DNA of 64,000 bases, taken from Williamsia limnetica. GTDB lineage: Bacteria; Actinomycetota; Actinomycetes; Mycobacteriales; Mycobacteriaceae. The position numbers were made by a program, and so were the translations under genes. The notes beneath the pieces are model-generated. The model did no database searches, was not told the origin of the DNA, and saw nothing but the letters and a program-made list of their open reading frames with translations. Shown here in pieces: positions 38,484-47,460 of the stretch (the stretch's first letter is position 1; each line of letters begins with the position of its first letter). The DNA is taken from positions 1 through 64,000 of the forward strand of contig NZ_QJSP01000001.1 of NCBI RefSeq assembly GCF_003217475.1, in the 5' to 3' direction.

Positions 38484-39635
38484 GTGGGACCATCCGTCGA
38501 TAGGAATGTGCACACGGTCTCGGGTTCGCCCGTCGCCAACGGGCCACGACTGCCCACGCTGGACGCGCCCGACCATCAGCCGGCGGGGATCGATCGGGTG
38601 GGCGCCGTGGTGCGCACCTACGCAGCGCCTCTCGTCGCAGGTACCGCAGTGGGTGCCATGATCGGCGGCATCACCGGAGTCGGCGGGGGAGCAGGGGCGC
38701 TCGCTGGTTCGGCGGCAGGTCTGGTCGGTGGATATATGCGAGGCCGCATCGGGGCCGGGGCTCACGTGCCGACATCCACGGTGGCGCGTCCGGTGGCCGA
38801 CGAGCGGCTGCGCGTCATGGAGTTCAACGTCCACGGCGGAATGGGCGGACCGGGAAAGTTTTTCGCTACCCCGACGACGTTGGCTCACCTGGCCGACACG
38901 ATCAGACAACAGAACCCTGACGTAGTGCTGTTGCAGGAACTCGATCACTTCGCCACTCGGTCGAACTACACCGACACACTTCGTCAACTGGCGAAGCGAC
39001 TGCATGCCGACGGGGCCGTGATGTCGCCGGCCATCGACAAGGGCACCGGGCGACGGGAGGGGACCGGCGTCCTGACGTTCAACGGCAACCTCATCACCGA
39101 CGCACGGAGTCTGCGCATCGGCGACGTGCTCGGCGACGACTCGGGGCGACGCCTGCGGGCGACCGTCGACGCGTGGGCCGGTGTCGTCACGCCCAGACTC
39201 GGCGGACGCAAACTGCCTTTCGGCGGTGTCATCGAGTACCAGCCACGCGTCGCCACCGACGTCATGATCCGCACCGCCGGCCACAACTCGATCAGGGTGT
39301 TGTCGGGACATTTCAGTCCGCCACACGACGGTGTCGACGAGCCGCGCCGCCAGGTGGACCCGATAGTCGCGACCCTCGAGACGTGGATGGGCCCGACGAT
39401 CTTCGGGGCCGATTTCAATGTACGCGACGGTTCGGCCGAATTCGACAGGGAACACGAGGTTTTCGCGGCAGCTGGGATGACCGAGGCGACTGCGGGCGCA
39501 CCACCCAACAGTGACCGGGTATATGTTTCCGACCACTTCGCCGCCGAAAATCCTCAGAAGTTGGATACGCCCAAAGGCGCGGTTCCGGCCAGTGACCATT
39601 CGCCGGTCGTCGTCGAGCTCACACTTCGCACGTGA
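38484..39635 (+). CDS. endonuclease/exonuclease/phosphatase-fold protein with glycine zipper
   Basis: 383 residues. GTG 38484 is supported by AGGAG ending 5 bases upstream, 9 bases after the phosphodiesterase stop. Residues about 40-90 form a glycine-zipper hydrophobic hairpin (VAGTAVGAMIGGITGVGGGAGALAG) that may insert in membrane. The EEP domain shows VMEFNVHGG, DVVLLQELDHF, LSGHFSPPHD, FGADFNV and the terminal SDHSPVVVEL, so the catalytic residues are kept. DNase I-like nucleases, inositol-phosphate phosphatases and sphingomyelinase-like enzymes share this fold. The tight pairing with a phosphodiesterase suggests a shared phosphodiester pathway at the envelope. Confidence 0.85.
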   Translation: MGPSVDRNVHTVSGSPVANGPRLPTLDAPDHQPAGIDRVGAVVRTYAAPLVAGTAVGAMIGGITGVGGGAGALAGSAAGLVGGYMRGRIGAGAHVPTSTVARPVADERLRVMEFNVHGGMGGPGKFFATPTTLAHLADTIRQQNPDVVLLQELDHFATRSNYTDTLRQLAKRLHADGAVMSPAIDKGTGRREGTGVLTFNGNLITDARSLRIGDVLGDDSGRRLRATVDAWAGVVTPRLGGRKLPFGGVIEYQPRVATDVMIRTAGHNSIRVLSGHFSPPHDGVDEPRRQVDPIVATLETWMGPTIFGADFNVRDGSAEFDREHEVFAAAGMTEATAGAPPNSDRVYVSDHFAAENPQKLDTPKGAVPASDHSPVVVELTLRT

Positions 39636-39638
39636 CTC

Positions 39639-40463
39639 TCATGTCACTGCTGACGCCATCCAGCTGAAGCCCGCAAGCACCGACAAAGCCGGAGGCAGCA
39701 ACATCGACGGGCACCGGAGTTCCGGGAGCAGCGCGCACACTGCGACGACATCAGCGGCGTCCGGACAACACAGGACACCTCGGAGCCCTTGACGGTGGCG
39801 AACGACAGCCACCGCGCGCGGAGCCATCGCGCTCCAGCCCAGCACGAATACCCGAGATGTTCTCAGTGTCAACCAGTTCAGGGCCGCCTCCATCATCGCC
39901 GTGTCGGCGTCCACGGAAAGATCGATCACCAGGCAACGCACCCCCACAACACCGGCGGTCGGTGCGAACAGTGCGTAGGCGTCTTCGGCCGACTCCTCGG
40001 CCCCGACCGGGATCACGACGTAGGTGCCGCCGGGATCTGCTCGACCGAACAGATAGCCGTCGCAAGGACTCGTGTGCCCCGGCACCACGAGAACTTCACA
40101 CTCGTCGGGTAGCAACGGCATCGCCGCCCGAAACGCACAGATCTGAGAAGCGCGATTCGTACGCCAGGTCTCGCAGGCCGGATCGGCCCGATAGAAATGC
40201 GCTGCCTGGCCGTATGCCCAGGATGCGCACAACAGGGTCCGCCGTGCTCCGGCCACGTCGTCGACGGCCAACCGTTGATCGGCGCGTTCGATGGCGCGGT
40301 CGCCTGCGCGGCGCCAGTATCGTTCCCACGACACCACATCACCGGGCGCGACCCGGGCCCCGGCGCCTGCGATGGTGGTGGCGTCGGCGAACCCGTTGGC
40401 AGCCACCGACAGTGACCGCAGCAGGAGTCGATCGAAAGTCGGGTCGGAGTGCAGCTGCATCAC
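39639..40463 (-). CDS. degenerate alpha/beta hydrolase paralogue
   Basis: 274 residues; GTG 40463 and ATG 40460 are adjacent starts, 4-7 bases after the preceding stop. The N-terminal helical region (RYWRRAGDRAIERADQRL, ASWAYGQAAHFYRADP) matches the same part of the hydrolase at 42973-44217. A nucleophile-like GWSAMAPRAV is present, but the protein then ends within about 60 residues and the acid and His positions of the triad are missing. It is therefore probably inactive or a binding partner. It is the last gene of the four-gene operon and converges with the EEP gene. Confidence 0.72.
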   Translation of the reverse strand: MMQLHSDPTFDRLLLRSLSVAANGFADATTIAGAGARVAPGDVVSWERYWRRAGDRAIERADQRLAVDDVAGARRTLLCASWAYGQAAHFYRADPACETWRTNRASQICAFRAAMPLLPDECEVLVVPGHTSPCDGYLFGRADPGGTYVVIPVGAEESAEDAYALFAPTAGVVGVRCLVIDLSVDADTAMMEAALNWLTLRTSRVFVLGWSAMAPRAVAVVRHRQGLRGVLCCPDAADVVAVCALLPELRCPSMLLPPALSVLAGFSWMASAVT

Positions 40464-40467
40464 AAGC

Positions 40468-41667
40468 TCAGCGAGGACGAAAGGTCGGACGGCCGAGGGC
40501 GTCGGTGCCGACCGGATACGCTTCCAGGCGGCAGTGGTTGAGAAGCGTCAACTTCAGAAACGTCGCGAAAACAGGGAACTGCAGGCCGGCCGAGATGGTG
40601 ATCACGGAGTTCGGCGTGGCCTCCGCGATGAGGACATCGTAGAGGTCATCGACGGACAGCCCACCAGGGTTGCGCTCGATGACGGCATTGACGGCACGAG
40701 TGAATTCGACGCCGACGTCAACGATCTGCTGCAGCTGGGCGCGTGCTGCGTCCCCCGAGACGGGCAGCATGGGTTTGTGGCCGGCGCAGAGTTGCTGCAG
40801 ATGACCTTCGTCGATCATGCGTATCGCCCGTGATGCGGTCTGGGCGGTGTGGTGCGGATTCGAGTCGGTCCAGATCGGCAGTGCAGATGTCTCGTCGGCC
40901 AGCATCAGAAATTGACGTGCGGGCAGGAAGAAGACAACCCCACCGGCCGAGTGACCTCCTGATTGCAACACCTGGACCTCGATAGCGCCCGCGTCGTCGG
41001 TGAACGACCACCCGGTCCACTCGGTGCTTCCGATCGAGATGGCTTGGGCGGGGCCGAGTTCCTCATAGTCGGTCATGGTGTCGATGCTCAGGCACACCTC
41101 GGGATATGTCTGCAGAAGAATGTCCACGACCAAGGAGGGGATGAACGCGCCGAGTGCCCGGCTGATACCGAGGGCAGCGAGCTCTTCCCCCACGCTCGCG
41201 ACGTCGTCGGAGGTCAACGCCGGCGACGCCCCCAGGGATCGCAGTAGGTCGGCGATCCGATCAGTGTCGAGGTCGAGTCCGGCGAGGTAGTCGAAGTAGG
41301 GAATGCCTGACTTGTACATCCTTGCGAAGAAGGCCTCGTAGTCGAGCGCGGGACGCGCCGCACGCGGTATGAAGTGTCGTCGCCGAGCAACGTTGATGGA
41401 CTGCAACACATGGTTGTTGCCCAGATGATCCACGTGTCCGTGGCTGTTGAGCAACAACACTTCCTCGATCCCGTCGAAACGACCCGCGACGTCGACAATC
41501 GCACGGTATTGATCTTCACCGACGCCGCTGTCGAGTAGGTACAGCCGTGGGCCTCGTCGGTAGATGGCGATGGTCGGAAGGTCTGGGTCATCCCACAGGG
41601 TGTGGGGATGGTGACCCTCGATGAGAAATAGATCCCCGGTGATCTCGTGAATGGTGCCCGTGGACAT
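40468..41667 (-). CDS. metallo-beta-lactamase-fold hydrolase
   Basis: 399 residues. The zinc motif LNSHGHVDHLGNN is intact (HxHxDH), with further ligands in VLQSGGHSAGGVVF, LMLADETSALPIW and AGHKPMLP. A helical insertion of about 90 residues (YEAFFARMYKSGIPYFDYLAG onward) lies between motif and core, and a C-terminal helical extension follows. No signal peptide, so it is cytoplasmic. Between the M23-like lipoprotein (13 bases upstream) and the degenerate hydrolase (4 bases downstream), so surely in one operon. Thioester, lactone or ester substrates are possible. Confidence 0.83.
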   Translation of the reverse strand: MSTGTIHEITGDLFLIEGHHPHTLWDDPDLPTIAIYRRGPRLYLLDSGVGEDQYRAIVDVAGRFDGIEEVLLLNSHGHVDHLGNNHVLQSINVARRRHFIPRAARPALDYEAFFARMYKSGIPYFDYLAGLDLDTDRIADLLRSLGASPALTSDDVASVGEELAALGISRALGAFIPSLVVDILLQTYPEVCLSIDTMTDYEELGPAQAISIGSTEWTGWSFTDDAGAIEVQVLQSGGHSAGGVVFFLPARQFLMLADETSALPIWTDSNPHHTAQTASRAIRMIDEGHLQQLCAGHKPMLPVSGDAARAQLQQIVDVGVEFTRAVNAVIERNPGGLSVDDLYDVLIAEATPNSVITISAGLQFPVFATFLKLTLLNHCRLEAYPVGTDALGRPTFRPR

Positions 41668-41680
41668 CCGCTCGGTCCTC

Positions 41681-42976
41681 TCAGTTCTCGGGGAAGTTGA
41701 CGATCGCGAGATTCAGGGGGAGTTGATCGTTGCGGGCCTGTGGCTCAGGGAGTTTGTCCTGCAGGAAATCTCCGGTCAAGTAGTCGTCGGCGGCCATGAT
41801 CGTTTCCACCGGGACCTGACCGGCATAGTCGAAGTCGTCGAAGACGTAGGGGACCCCGTCGGACCCGAGCAAGGTAGGACCGTTCATGAGCTGAAAATGT
41901 AGGTGAGAGGCGTTGGCGTTACCGGTGTTTCCGAGTTTCGCGATGACCTGTCCGTCCTTGACCTTGTCTCCGGGTTTGACCAGTAGTGACCCCTCGATGA
42001 GGTGGGCATACATGGCAAAGACGCCGTCGCCGAGATCCAAGACGATGTGATTGCCGTCGACGTTGAGTGCCGTGAGCTTCGCCGCCAGGACGGGATCTTG
42101 CGCGGGGAGGACGCCGGGCGCGTTTGCTGCCATGTTGTCGAGGACCGACACCACGGTCGCATCGGCGACCGCGTGGATCTCGGTTCCGTAGTCGACATAG
42201 CTCGTGTTCTGGGTCTTGTCGCCGACGTAGAACGCACCGGAGTCGTCAGTACGTTTCCAGTCGATGGCAAATCGCTCGCTGTTGTTCAGCTTGCCGTCGA
42301 CCGGCAACGTCGAGCCGCGGTGCGGGAACCCGGGTTCGCAGCAACCGTTCAGAGCGATCCAGTTGTCGCCGCGCAGAGGCGGGGAGATGACCCGGGGCGT
42401 GCTCGCGGCGAGGTCGATCGGAGTGACCACATAGTCGATCGGAGCGGGCTCGCGTGAGGCGGGGGAGTCGGCTCCGGTGCCCCGTAGGTGGTGCAGAACG
42501 GCTTTCGGAACCTCGCTCTGATTGTCGAAGGTGTAGTCGAGGAACAGGACGCGGCTCTCTCGAGGCGGGATGATCGAAGTCTCGAGGCGGCCATGCGGCA
42601 CGGCCTGCAGACGGTTGCAGTCGCCGTAAGCACAATTCGGGTCGACCAGTGCTGCGCCGGCGAAGCTGGTGATGACCTTCGTAGGGTCGGTTCCGTCCAC
42701 CACGTCGACCACTTCGATGGTGGCCGGGACCGGAGATGCGTTGGTCAGCTGCAGATCGTAGGCGACGTGGTACTTGCCGTCGGTCCCGAGGAACGGGAAG
42801 GTCGGGTCCCCGATCTGGGTCATGGTCACGCTCGTGAACGCTTCCGGCACCACGACGTTGTCGAACGCTGCGGTGTTCGTCGGTGCGGTCTCAGGGTCTT
42901 CGCCACTGGTGCACCCCGCGATGACGAGGGTGAGCGCCGCGACCGCGATCACGCCGACGTGGGTACGCCTGATCAC
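41681..42976 (-). CDS. M23-like peptidase-fold lipoprotein
   Basis: 431 residues. GTG 42976 overlaps the upstream stop (GTGA) and begins a lipoprotein signal with the lipobox LVIAGC, Cys22. A long frame upstream is a shadow of the hydrolase gene. The middle is a beta-rich domain. The C-terminal domain resembles LytM/M23: VFAMYAHL and SHLHFQLMNG keep the later metal and catalytic His residues. In place of the first HxxxD motif there is RFAIDW, so the first zinc-ligand His is Arg. It may be an inactive envelope regulator or a variant enzyme. Lipid-anchored outside the cell membrane. Confidence 0.8.
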   Translation of the reverse strand: MIRRTHVGVIAVAALTLVIAGCTSGEDPETAPTNTAAFDNVVVPEAFTSVTMTQIGDPTFPFLGTDGKYHVAYDLQLTNASPVPATIEVVDVVDGTDPTKVITSFAGAALVDPNCAYGDCNRLQAVPHGRLETSIIPPRESRVLFLDYTFDNQSEVPKAVLHHLRGTGADSPASREPAPIDYVVTPIDLAASTPRVISPPLRGDNWIALNGCCEPGFPHRGSTLPVDGKLNNSERFAIDWKRTDDSGAFYVGDKTQNTSYVDYGTEIHAVADATVVSVLDNMAANAPGVLPAQDPVLAAKLTALNVDGNHIVLDLGDGVFAMYAHLIEGSLLVKPGDKVKDGQVIAKLGNTGNANASHLHFQLMNGPTLLGSDGVPYVFDDFDYAGQVPVETIMAADDYLTGDFLQDKLPEPQARNDQLPLNLAIVNFPEN

Positions 42977-44217
42977 TCCTGCCCTCGGCCTGCGAGGACG
43001 TCGTCGAGCCAGTCGAAAACGCGCTGTTCGAAAAGGGCGGCTGCACCGGCCTCGTCGTGTTCGCCCGCGCCTTCGGCGTTGGTGAACTCGATATGCCTCT
43101 TGTCTGATGTCAGGGCGTCGAACAGCGGTTTCGCGCCTCCGCCCCTCGTGTCGTTCTCGCCCGAGCACAGCAGGGTCGGACATGTGATGTTCTCCGCGTA
43201 CCCGCGCAACGTGTACCGCTTGGCATCGCGCAGATAGTCGAGCGGGTGTGCCAACCCGTGCGTCAACATGCCGCGGTTCAGGCCGAAGTCGAGTACTGCG
43301 TTCTTTGACATCGATTCTGTGAGAACAGTATTGAGAATCTCAGGGTCCCCCGTGTGTAATTGATCACGGTACTCGGGAGGCAACATGAATGCCGCGCCCT
43401 CGCCGGGAGCGAACTGGGGGGCGTCCGCGACAAGCGCTGCGACCCGATGGTCGGCCGCCGCGGCACGGGGTGCGAGATAGCCGCCCCAGCTGCGACCGAG
43501 AAGGACGATCCCCTGATCATCGACCTCGGGACGCGACTGTAGCCAGTCGATCTGAGGGGTGACCACCGCCTCCCAATCAGGCCGGAACACCAGTCCCTGT
43601 TCGATGAGTGCTCCACCCTGACCGGGCCCGTCGATCATCAACACCGCGTATCCGCGGCGCAGTGCTGCTTCACCCCCGGCGAAGTACGACTCCTCCTTGG
43701 TGCCGTCGTAGCCACCGATCAGGATCACCGTCGCGAAGGGCCCATCTCCGTCGGGCGTGGCGAAGTAGGCGGGCAGTTCAGTCTCCGCGTACGGTACCGA
43801 TACTCGTTCGATGTTCCACTCCGAGAGTGCTGCGGCCTGCCAGAAGGACTCGCGCTGCCGCCGGTAGGACTCGACGAAACGCGGGTCCACGGGTGGGCGA
43901 TAGAAGAACACGCCGCTGGTGCGGTAATACGTCACGGCCCGGAGGAACGCGTCGTGCGCGCTGACCCGGTGGCCGGCAGCCAGACTCTCCTGCGCCGCGG
44001 CGTAGATCCGGTCGGCGGTCGCGGTCCACTCGCGATGCCAGCTGTCGTGATCGCCGGCAACAATTCTTCTGGCCGTCACAAAACATTCGCCGATGTCGGC
44101 TCCGCCACTGGGAACGGCGTCCAGCGCGCGCAGGAACTGGCCGTCGAACTCGGGCTCGGAGAAAGCGATTCCTCGTAGGTCCACTACTCGGGTGGTGCTG
44201 TCGTGTGTCGTCGTCAT
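42973..44217 (-). CDS. alpha/beta hydrolase, FrsA/DUF1100-like
   Basis: 414 residues from ATG 44217. A helical N-terminal cap (about 1-140; WHREWTATADRIYAAAQESLAAG) precedes the hydrolase core: VILIGGYDGTKEESYF, nucleophile LLGRSWGGYLAPR, acid near CSGENDTRG, His in GAGEHDEAG. This layout is seen in 2,6-dihydroxypseudooxynicotine hydrolase-like and FrsA-like C-C bond or ester hydrolases. It is the first gene of the leftward operon, which starts 190 bases from the divergent SARP-type regulator. A second, degraded copy ends the same operon. Confidence 0.83.
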   Translation of the reverse strand: MTTTHDSTTRVVDLRGIAFSEPEFDGQFLRALDAVPSGGADIGECFVTARRIVAGDHDSWHREWTATADRIYAAAQESLAAGHRVSAHDAFLRAVTYYRTSGVFFYRPPVDPRFVESYRRQRESFWQAAALSEWNIERVSVPYAETELPAYFATPDGDGPFATVILIGGYDGTKEESYFAGGEAALRRGYAVLMIDGPGQGGALIEQGLVFRPDWEAVVTPQIDWLQSRPEVDDQGIVLLGRSWGGYLAPRAAAADHRVAALVADAPQFAPGEGAAFMLPPEYRDQLHTGDPEILNTVLTESMSKNAVLDFGLNRGMLTHGLAHPLDYLRDAKRYTLRGYAENITCPTLLCSGENDTRGGGAKPLFDALTSDKRHIEFTNAEGAGEHDEAGAAALFEQRVFDWLDDVLAGRGQE

Positions 44218-44407
44218 GGCGTGCGCTCTCTTCCGGTGGACTCGGGCCGTGGCAGGTCTGGAGTGATCGGTCTCCATGGTCTCGGCCGGTGGTCTCACGG
44301 CGCTCAAATGCCGACGGATCCCACAGCGAAGACTGCAGTCCATACTTTTGGTTCGTCCTGCTCAGGATCCGGCGACGGAATCGGACATCCCCGGTACTGT
44401 TCTGGGG
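44218..44407. promoter_or_regulatory. divergent control region of the hydrolase operon and SARP regulator
   Basis: 190 bases between two divergent starts. GGTCT recurs in the same orientation at 44255, 44269, 44278 and 44291 (as GGTCTC in the last three). SARP regulators bind direct repeats, so this cluster is a candidate, though the spacings (14, 9 and 13) are not the regular 11 bp of known sites. A CATACT at 44341 could be a rightward -10 element. Confidence 0.35.
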
Positions 44408-47281
44408 GTGGAGTTTCGGGATCTCGGGTCGCTGCTCATCGAGTCGGACGGGTTGTCGAGGCCTCCAGGCGGGGCTCGTCTGTCGACTGCGCTGGCGGTG
44501 TTGTTGGCCCGGGCCGGGGAACCGGTGACCACCGCGACGTTGATCCACGCGATTTGGGGCGACGACGCTCCCGAACGCAGTGTGAAGGTTCTGGAGTCGC
44601 ACATCTGGCGACTACGGAAGGTCCTCGAACCGGGCCGCGGACCGCGGGGTGCGCCGACCGTCCTGCTCACCGATCAGACCGGATACCGGCTGGCGGTCTC
44701 ACCGGACAAGATCGACTCGCGGATGTTGGAGAGCGCCAGCGTTTCGATGCGCAGACTGTTGGGCGAGAACAACCTCGCTGAGGCGTTGGCAATCAGTGAG
44801 AAGGCACTGTCACGGTGGCGTGGCCCTTACTGCGACGACGTCGCAGACACCGGATGGCTGACCCCGATACGCGCCCGCCTGTCCGACATCCGACTCGACC
44901 TCATCGAGTGCCGGGCCGCGGCTCTGCGGGAGGCGGGTCAACCGGAACTGGCAGTAAACGAACTCGCAGCTGTGATCGCCGAGAACCCTCTGAGAGAACG
45001 CCTGTGGGTGCACCGAATCCTCGGGCTGTATCAATCCGGCAGACAGGCAGCCGCTTTGGATGCGTTCGAGCACATCCGGCGGGTCCTCGCCGATGAGCTA
45101 GGCATCGACCCGGGTCCTGAGCTCACGCAAGTGCATCATCAGATCCTGAATCAGGACGATCAGCTCCGGCCGCGAACCGGTCAGCAAATCGGGAACAGAC
45201 CGGTCGAGGTGCGATTGCCCAGTCGGCGTTCGACGATCATCGGTCGTGCGGACGATCAAGCAGCGGTGACAGCGTCGCTCGACGCAGCCCACCTGGTGAC
45301 AGTGCTCGGCCCGGGCGGGGTCGGAAAGACCCGGCTGGCAACGGAGGTCGCATTCAGTGTTCGCAATGACTACCCGGAAGGCGTCTGGTTCGTGGACCTC
45401 GCGCCCGTCGACCAACCCGAGTCCGTACCGGCCGTGGTCGCCAACACGCTCGGGCTCCGTCCCGTCGCGGATACGCCGACAACTCAGCTGATCGGCGACC
45501 ACCTGACGTCGCGGCGACTGCTGATGGTGCTGGACAATTGCGAACACCTACTGGCCGGCGTGGCCGGTTTCGTCGACCAGATACTCGAGGTGAGTGAACG
45601 GTCCAAGGTGCTCGCCACCAGCCGGGAGCCGCTGGAGGTGCCCGGTGAGCGGCGGTACCAGCTCGCACCACTCGACGTTCCCACGCCTGACAGCACCCCC
45701 GCCGAGTTCAGTGAGTCGGCGGCGGTACAGCTGTTCGTCGACCGGATGGGTGACGCGCTCGATCGCCCCGATCGGAGCGGTCGCGAAGGTGCCACCATTG
45801 CCCGGATCTGCGCGGCTGTGGGCGGTCTGCCGCTGGGAATAGAACTGGCTGCGGCCCGCGCGCGCGTCTTCGACCTCGGCGAGATCGCGGACAGTCTCGA
45901 CGGGGCGCCGGGCCAACTGACGCGTAGTGGGCATGGCGCGAGGCGTCATTCGAACTTGCTCGAGACCGTTGATTGGGGATACCGACTCGCAGGCAATGAT
46001 GAGCAGATCCTGCACCGGCGACTGGCTGTGCTGCCAGGACCGTTCACACTCGAAGCGGCGGCACGGCTGTGCAGCATCGCCCCGCTGAGTGCTGAGCACG
46101 CCCTCGACCTCGTCGGCGGTCTGGTCCACCGATCGATGCTGGTGTCGACACGACCGACCACGCCCGATCGCACGACCTCTTTTGTCCAGTTGGTGCCGAT
46201 CAGAGCACATGCCGATCGTGAGCTGGCCGAGGCCGAACGCAGGCAGGCCTGTGCGGTGAGAGATCGCTGGGTGGTCGGGCGAATCACAGATTCGCCGGAC
46301 CCGGGACGAGCAGAACAGTCGGCGTACTACCAGTGGCTCGAGGACAATCAGGCCTCGGTGCGTGCGGTACTGCGTTCAACTCTCGTTGATGCACCTCACG
46401 TCGACGGGCTCGCCATGCTGTGGCGATTGATCTTCTTCTGGCACGACCGAGAAGAGACCGTGGAGTTCCTTCGCTGGGCCGAGCTCGCCGACGCTGCCAT
46501 GGCGCAGATGAGGCCCAATGCGTTCGACGCGGCGGTTGGCCAGGCCGTCACTGGTTGCGCACAGGCGTTGGCTCACAACACCGACGCGGCGGAAAAGGCT
46601 TTGGCGCAGGCGATCCCGATCTTGTCGCACCCGCCTGAGGATCGTGTCGCCGACGCCGTCCGAATCCTGCTGGTGGTGTCGGTGTGCGCCTGGACCGGCG
46701 ACGTCTTCGATTGGGCGCTGAAGGCGGCCTCGTCGGTGCCCGCGCTCGCGGAGCCCGCCGACGAGCACACCGTGTTGGTGGCGCGCAGCATCCTGGCCGC
46801 CAGTGCACTCGTCGGGGGAGACGGTGCGACCGCGCTCGCCCAGGCTGACGCAGTGCTGGCCGACAACATCGCTGTCGGCAACAACATGGCCGCTCTGTTT
46901 GCCAACGTCACCCACTCGATCGCGGCGAAGTTCTCCGGCGACGGAGTTCTGGGTCTGAAATATTGCGACGAAGTTCTGCGCACGCAGAAGTTGCTCGGCA
47001 CGCACAACTTCTCCGAGAGCTTCGAGACCCGCGGCAGCCACTTCGCCAACGCCGGTCTGCCCGATGAGGCTGCGCGTAACTACGGGCTCTCGTACGCGCT
47101 GAGCATGCGCCAAAGCCGGGAATGGCCCTGGCACCCCGGCACGGATGAACTGCTCGACGAGGTCAGGGCGCACCTCGGTGTCGAGTTCGAACGGCATTGG
47201 GACAGCGGGATCCGGATGGGCGAGGTAGACCCTGTCCGGCTCATCGACGACCTCGACCTGCGCGGCGCGATCAGCACATGA
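44408..47281 (+). CDS. SARP/BTAD regulator with NB-ARC ATPase and TPR-like region
   Basis: 957 residues from GTG 44408 (VEFRDLGSLL). Order: OmpR-type DNA-binding domain (about 1-90, RSVKVLESHIWRLRKVLEP), bacterial transcriptional activation domain (about 100-245, to DELGIDPGPEL), NB-ARC/STAND ATPase with P-loop LGPGGVGKTRLA (301-308), Walker B LLMVLDNCEH and LATSREPL, then a helical C-terminal region of about 350 residues. This AfsR-like architecture acts as a nucleotide-switched activator of neighbouring genes. It is divergent from the four-gene hydrolase operon, its most likely target. No clear ribosome site at the chosen start. Confidence 0.87.
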   Translation: MEFRDLGSLLIESDGLSRPPGGARLSTALAVLLARAGEPVTTATLIHAIWGDDAPERSVKVLESHIWRLRKVLEPGRGPRGAPTVLLTDQTGYRLAVSPDKIDSRMLESASVSMRRLLGENNLAEALAISEKALSRWRGPYCDDVADTGWLTPIRARLSDIRLDLIECRAAALREAGQPELAVNELAAVIAENPLRERLWVHRILGLYQSGRQAAALDAFEHIRRVLADELGIDPGPELTQVHHQILNQDDQLRPRTGQQIGNRPVEVRLPSRRSTIIGRADDQAAVTASLDAAHLVTVLGPGGVGKTRLATEVAFSVRNDYPEGVWFVDLAPVDQPESVPAVVANTLGLRPVADTPTTQLIGDHLTSRRLLMVLDNCEHLLAGVAGFVDQILEVSERSKVLATSREPLEVPGERRYQLAPLDVPTPDSTPAEFSESAAVQLFVDRMGDALDRPDRSGREGATIARICAAVGGLPLGIELAAARARVFDLGEIADSLDGAPGQLTRSGHGARRHSNLLETVDWGYRLAGNDEQILHRRLAVLPGPFTLEAAARLCSIAPLSAEHALDLVGGLVHRSMLVSTRPTTPDRTTSFVQLVPIRAHADRELAEAERRQACAVRDRWVVGRITDSPDPGRAEQSAYYQWLEDNQASVRAVLRSTLVDAPHVDGLAMLWRLIFFWHDREETVEFLRWAELADAAMAQMRPNAFDAAVGQAVTGCAQALAHNTDAAEKALAQAIPILSHPPEDRVADAVRILLVVSVCAWTGDVFDWALKAASSVPALAEPADEHTVLVARSILAASALVGGDGATALAQADAVLADNIAVGNNMAALFANVTHSIAAKFSGDGVLGLKYCDEVLRTQKLLGTHNFSESFETRGSHFANAGLPDEAARNYGLSYALSMRQSREWPWHPGTDELLDEVRAHLGVEFERHWDSGIRMGEVDPVRLIDDLDLRGAIST

Positions 47282-47460
47282 AGACCTCATGGGCCGCGAA
47301 TGCGACCGTCGTCACCTCATCGTTAGATCACGGTGAGACCGCCTCACGGGACTGTTTACTCGTGACACGCGCCAACCCTGGGCACGGCGGACTCGATGAG
47401 CGCTCAGTGTCCGATCGGATCGACGACAGCATCACACGCAACTGAGTCGAAGAGGTAGGT

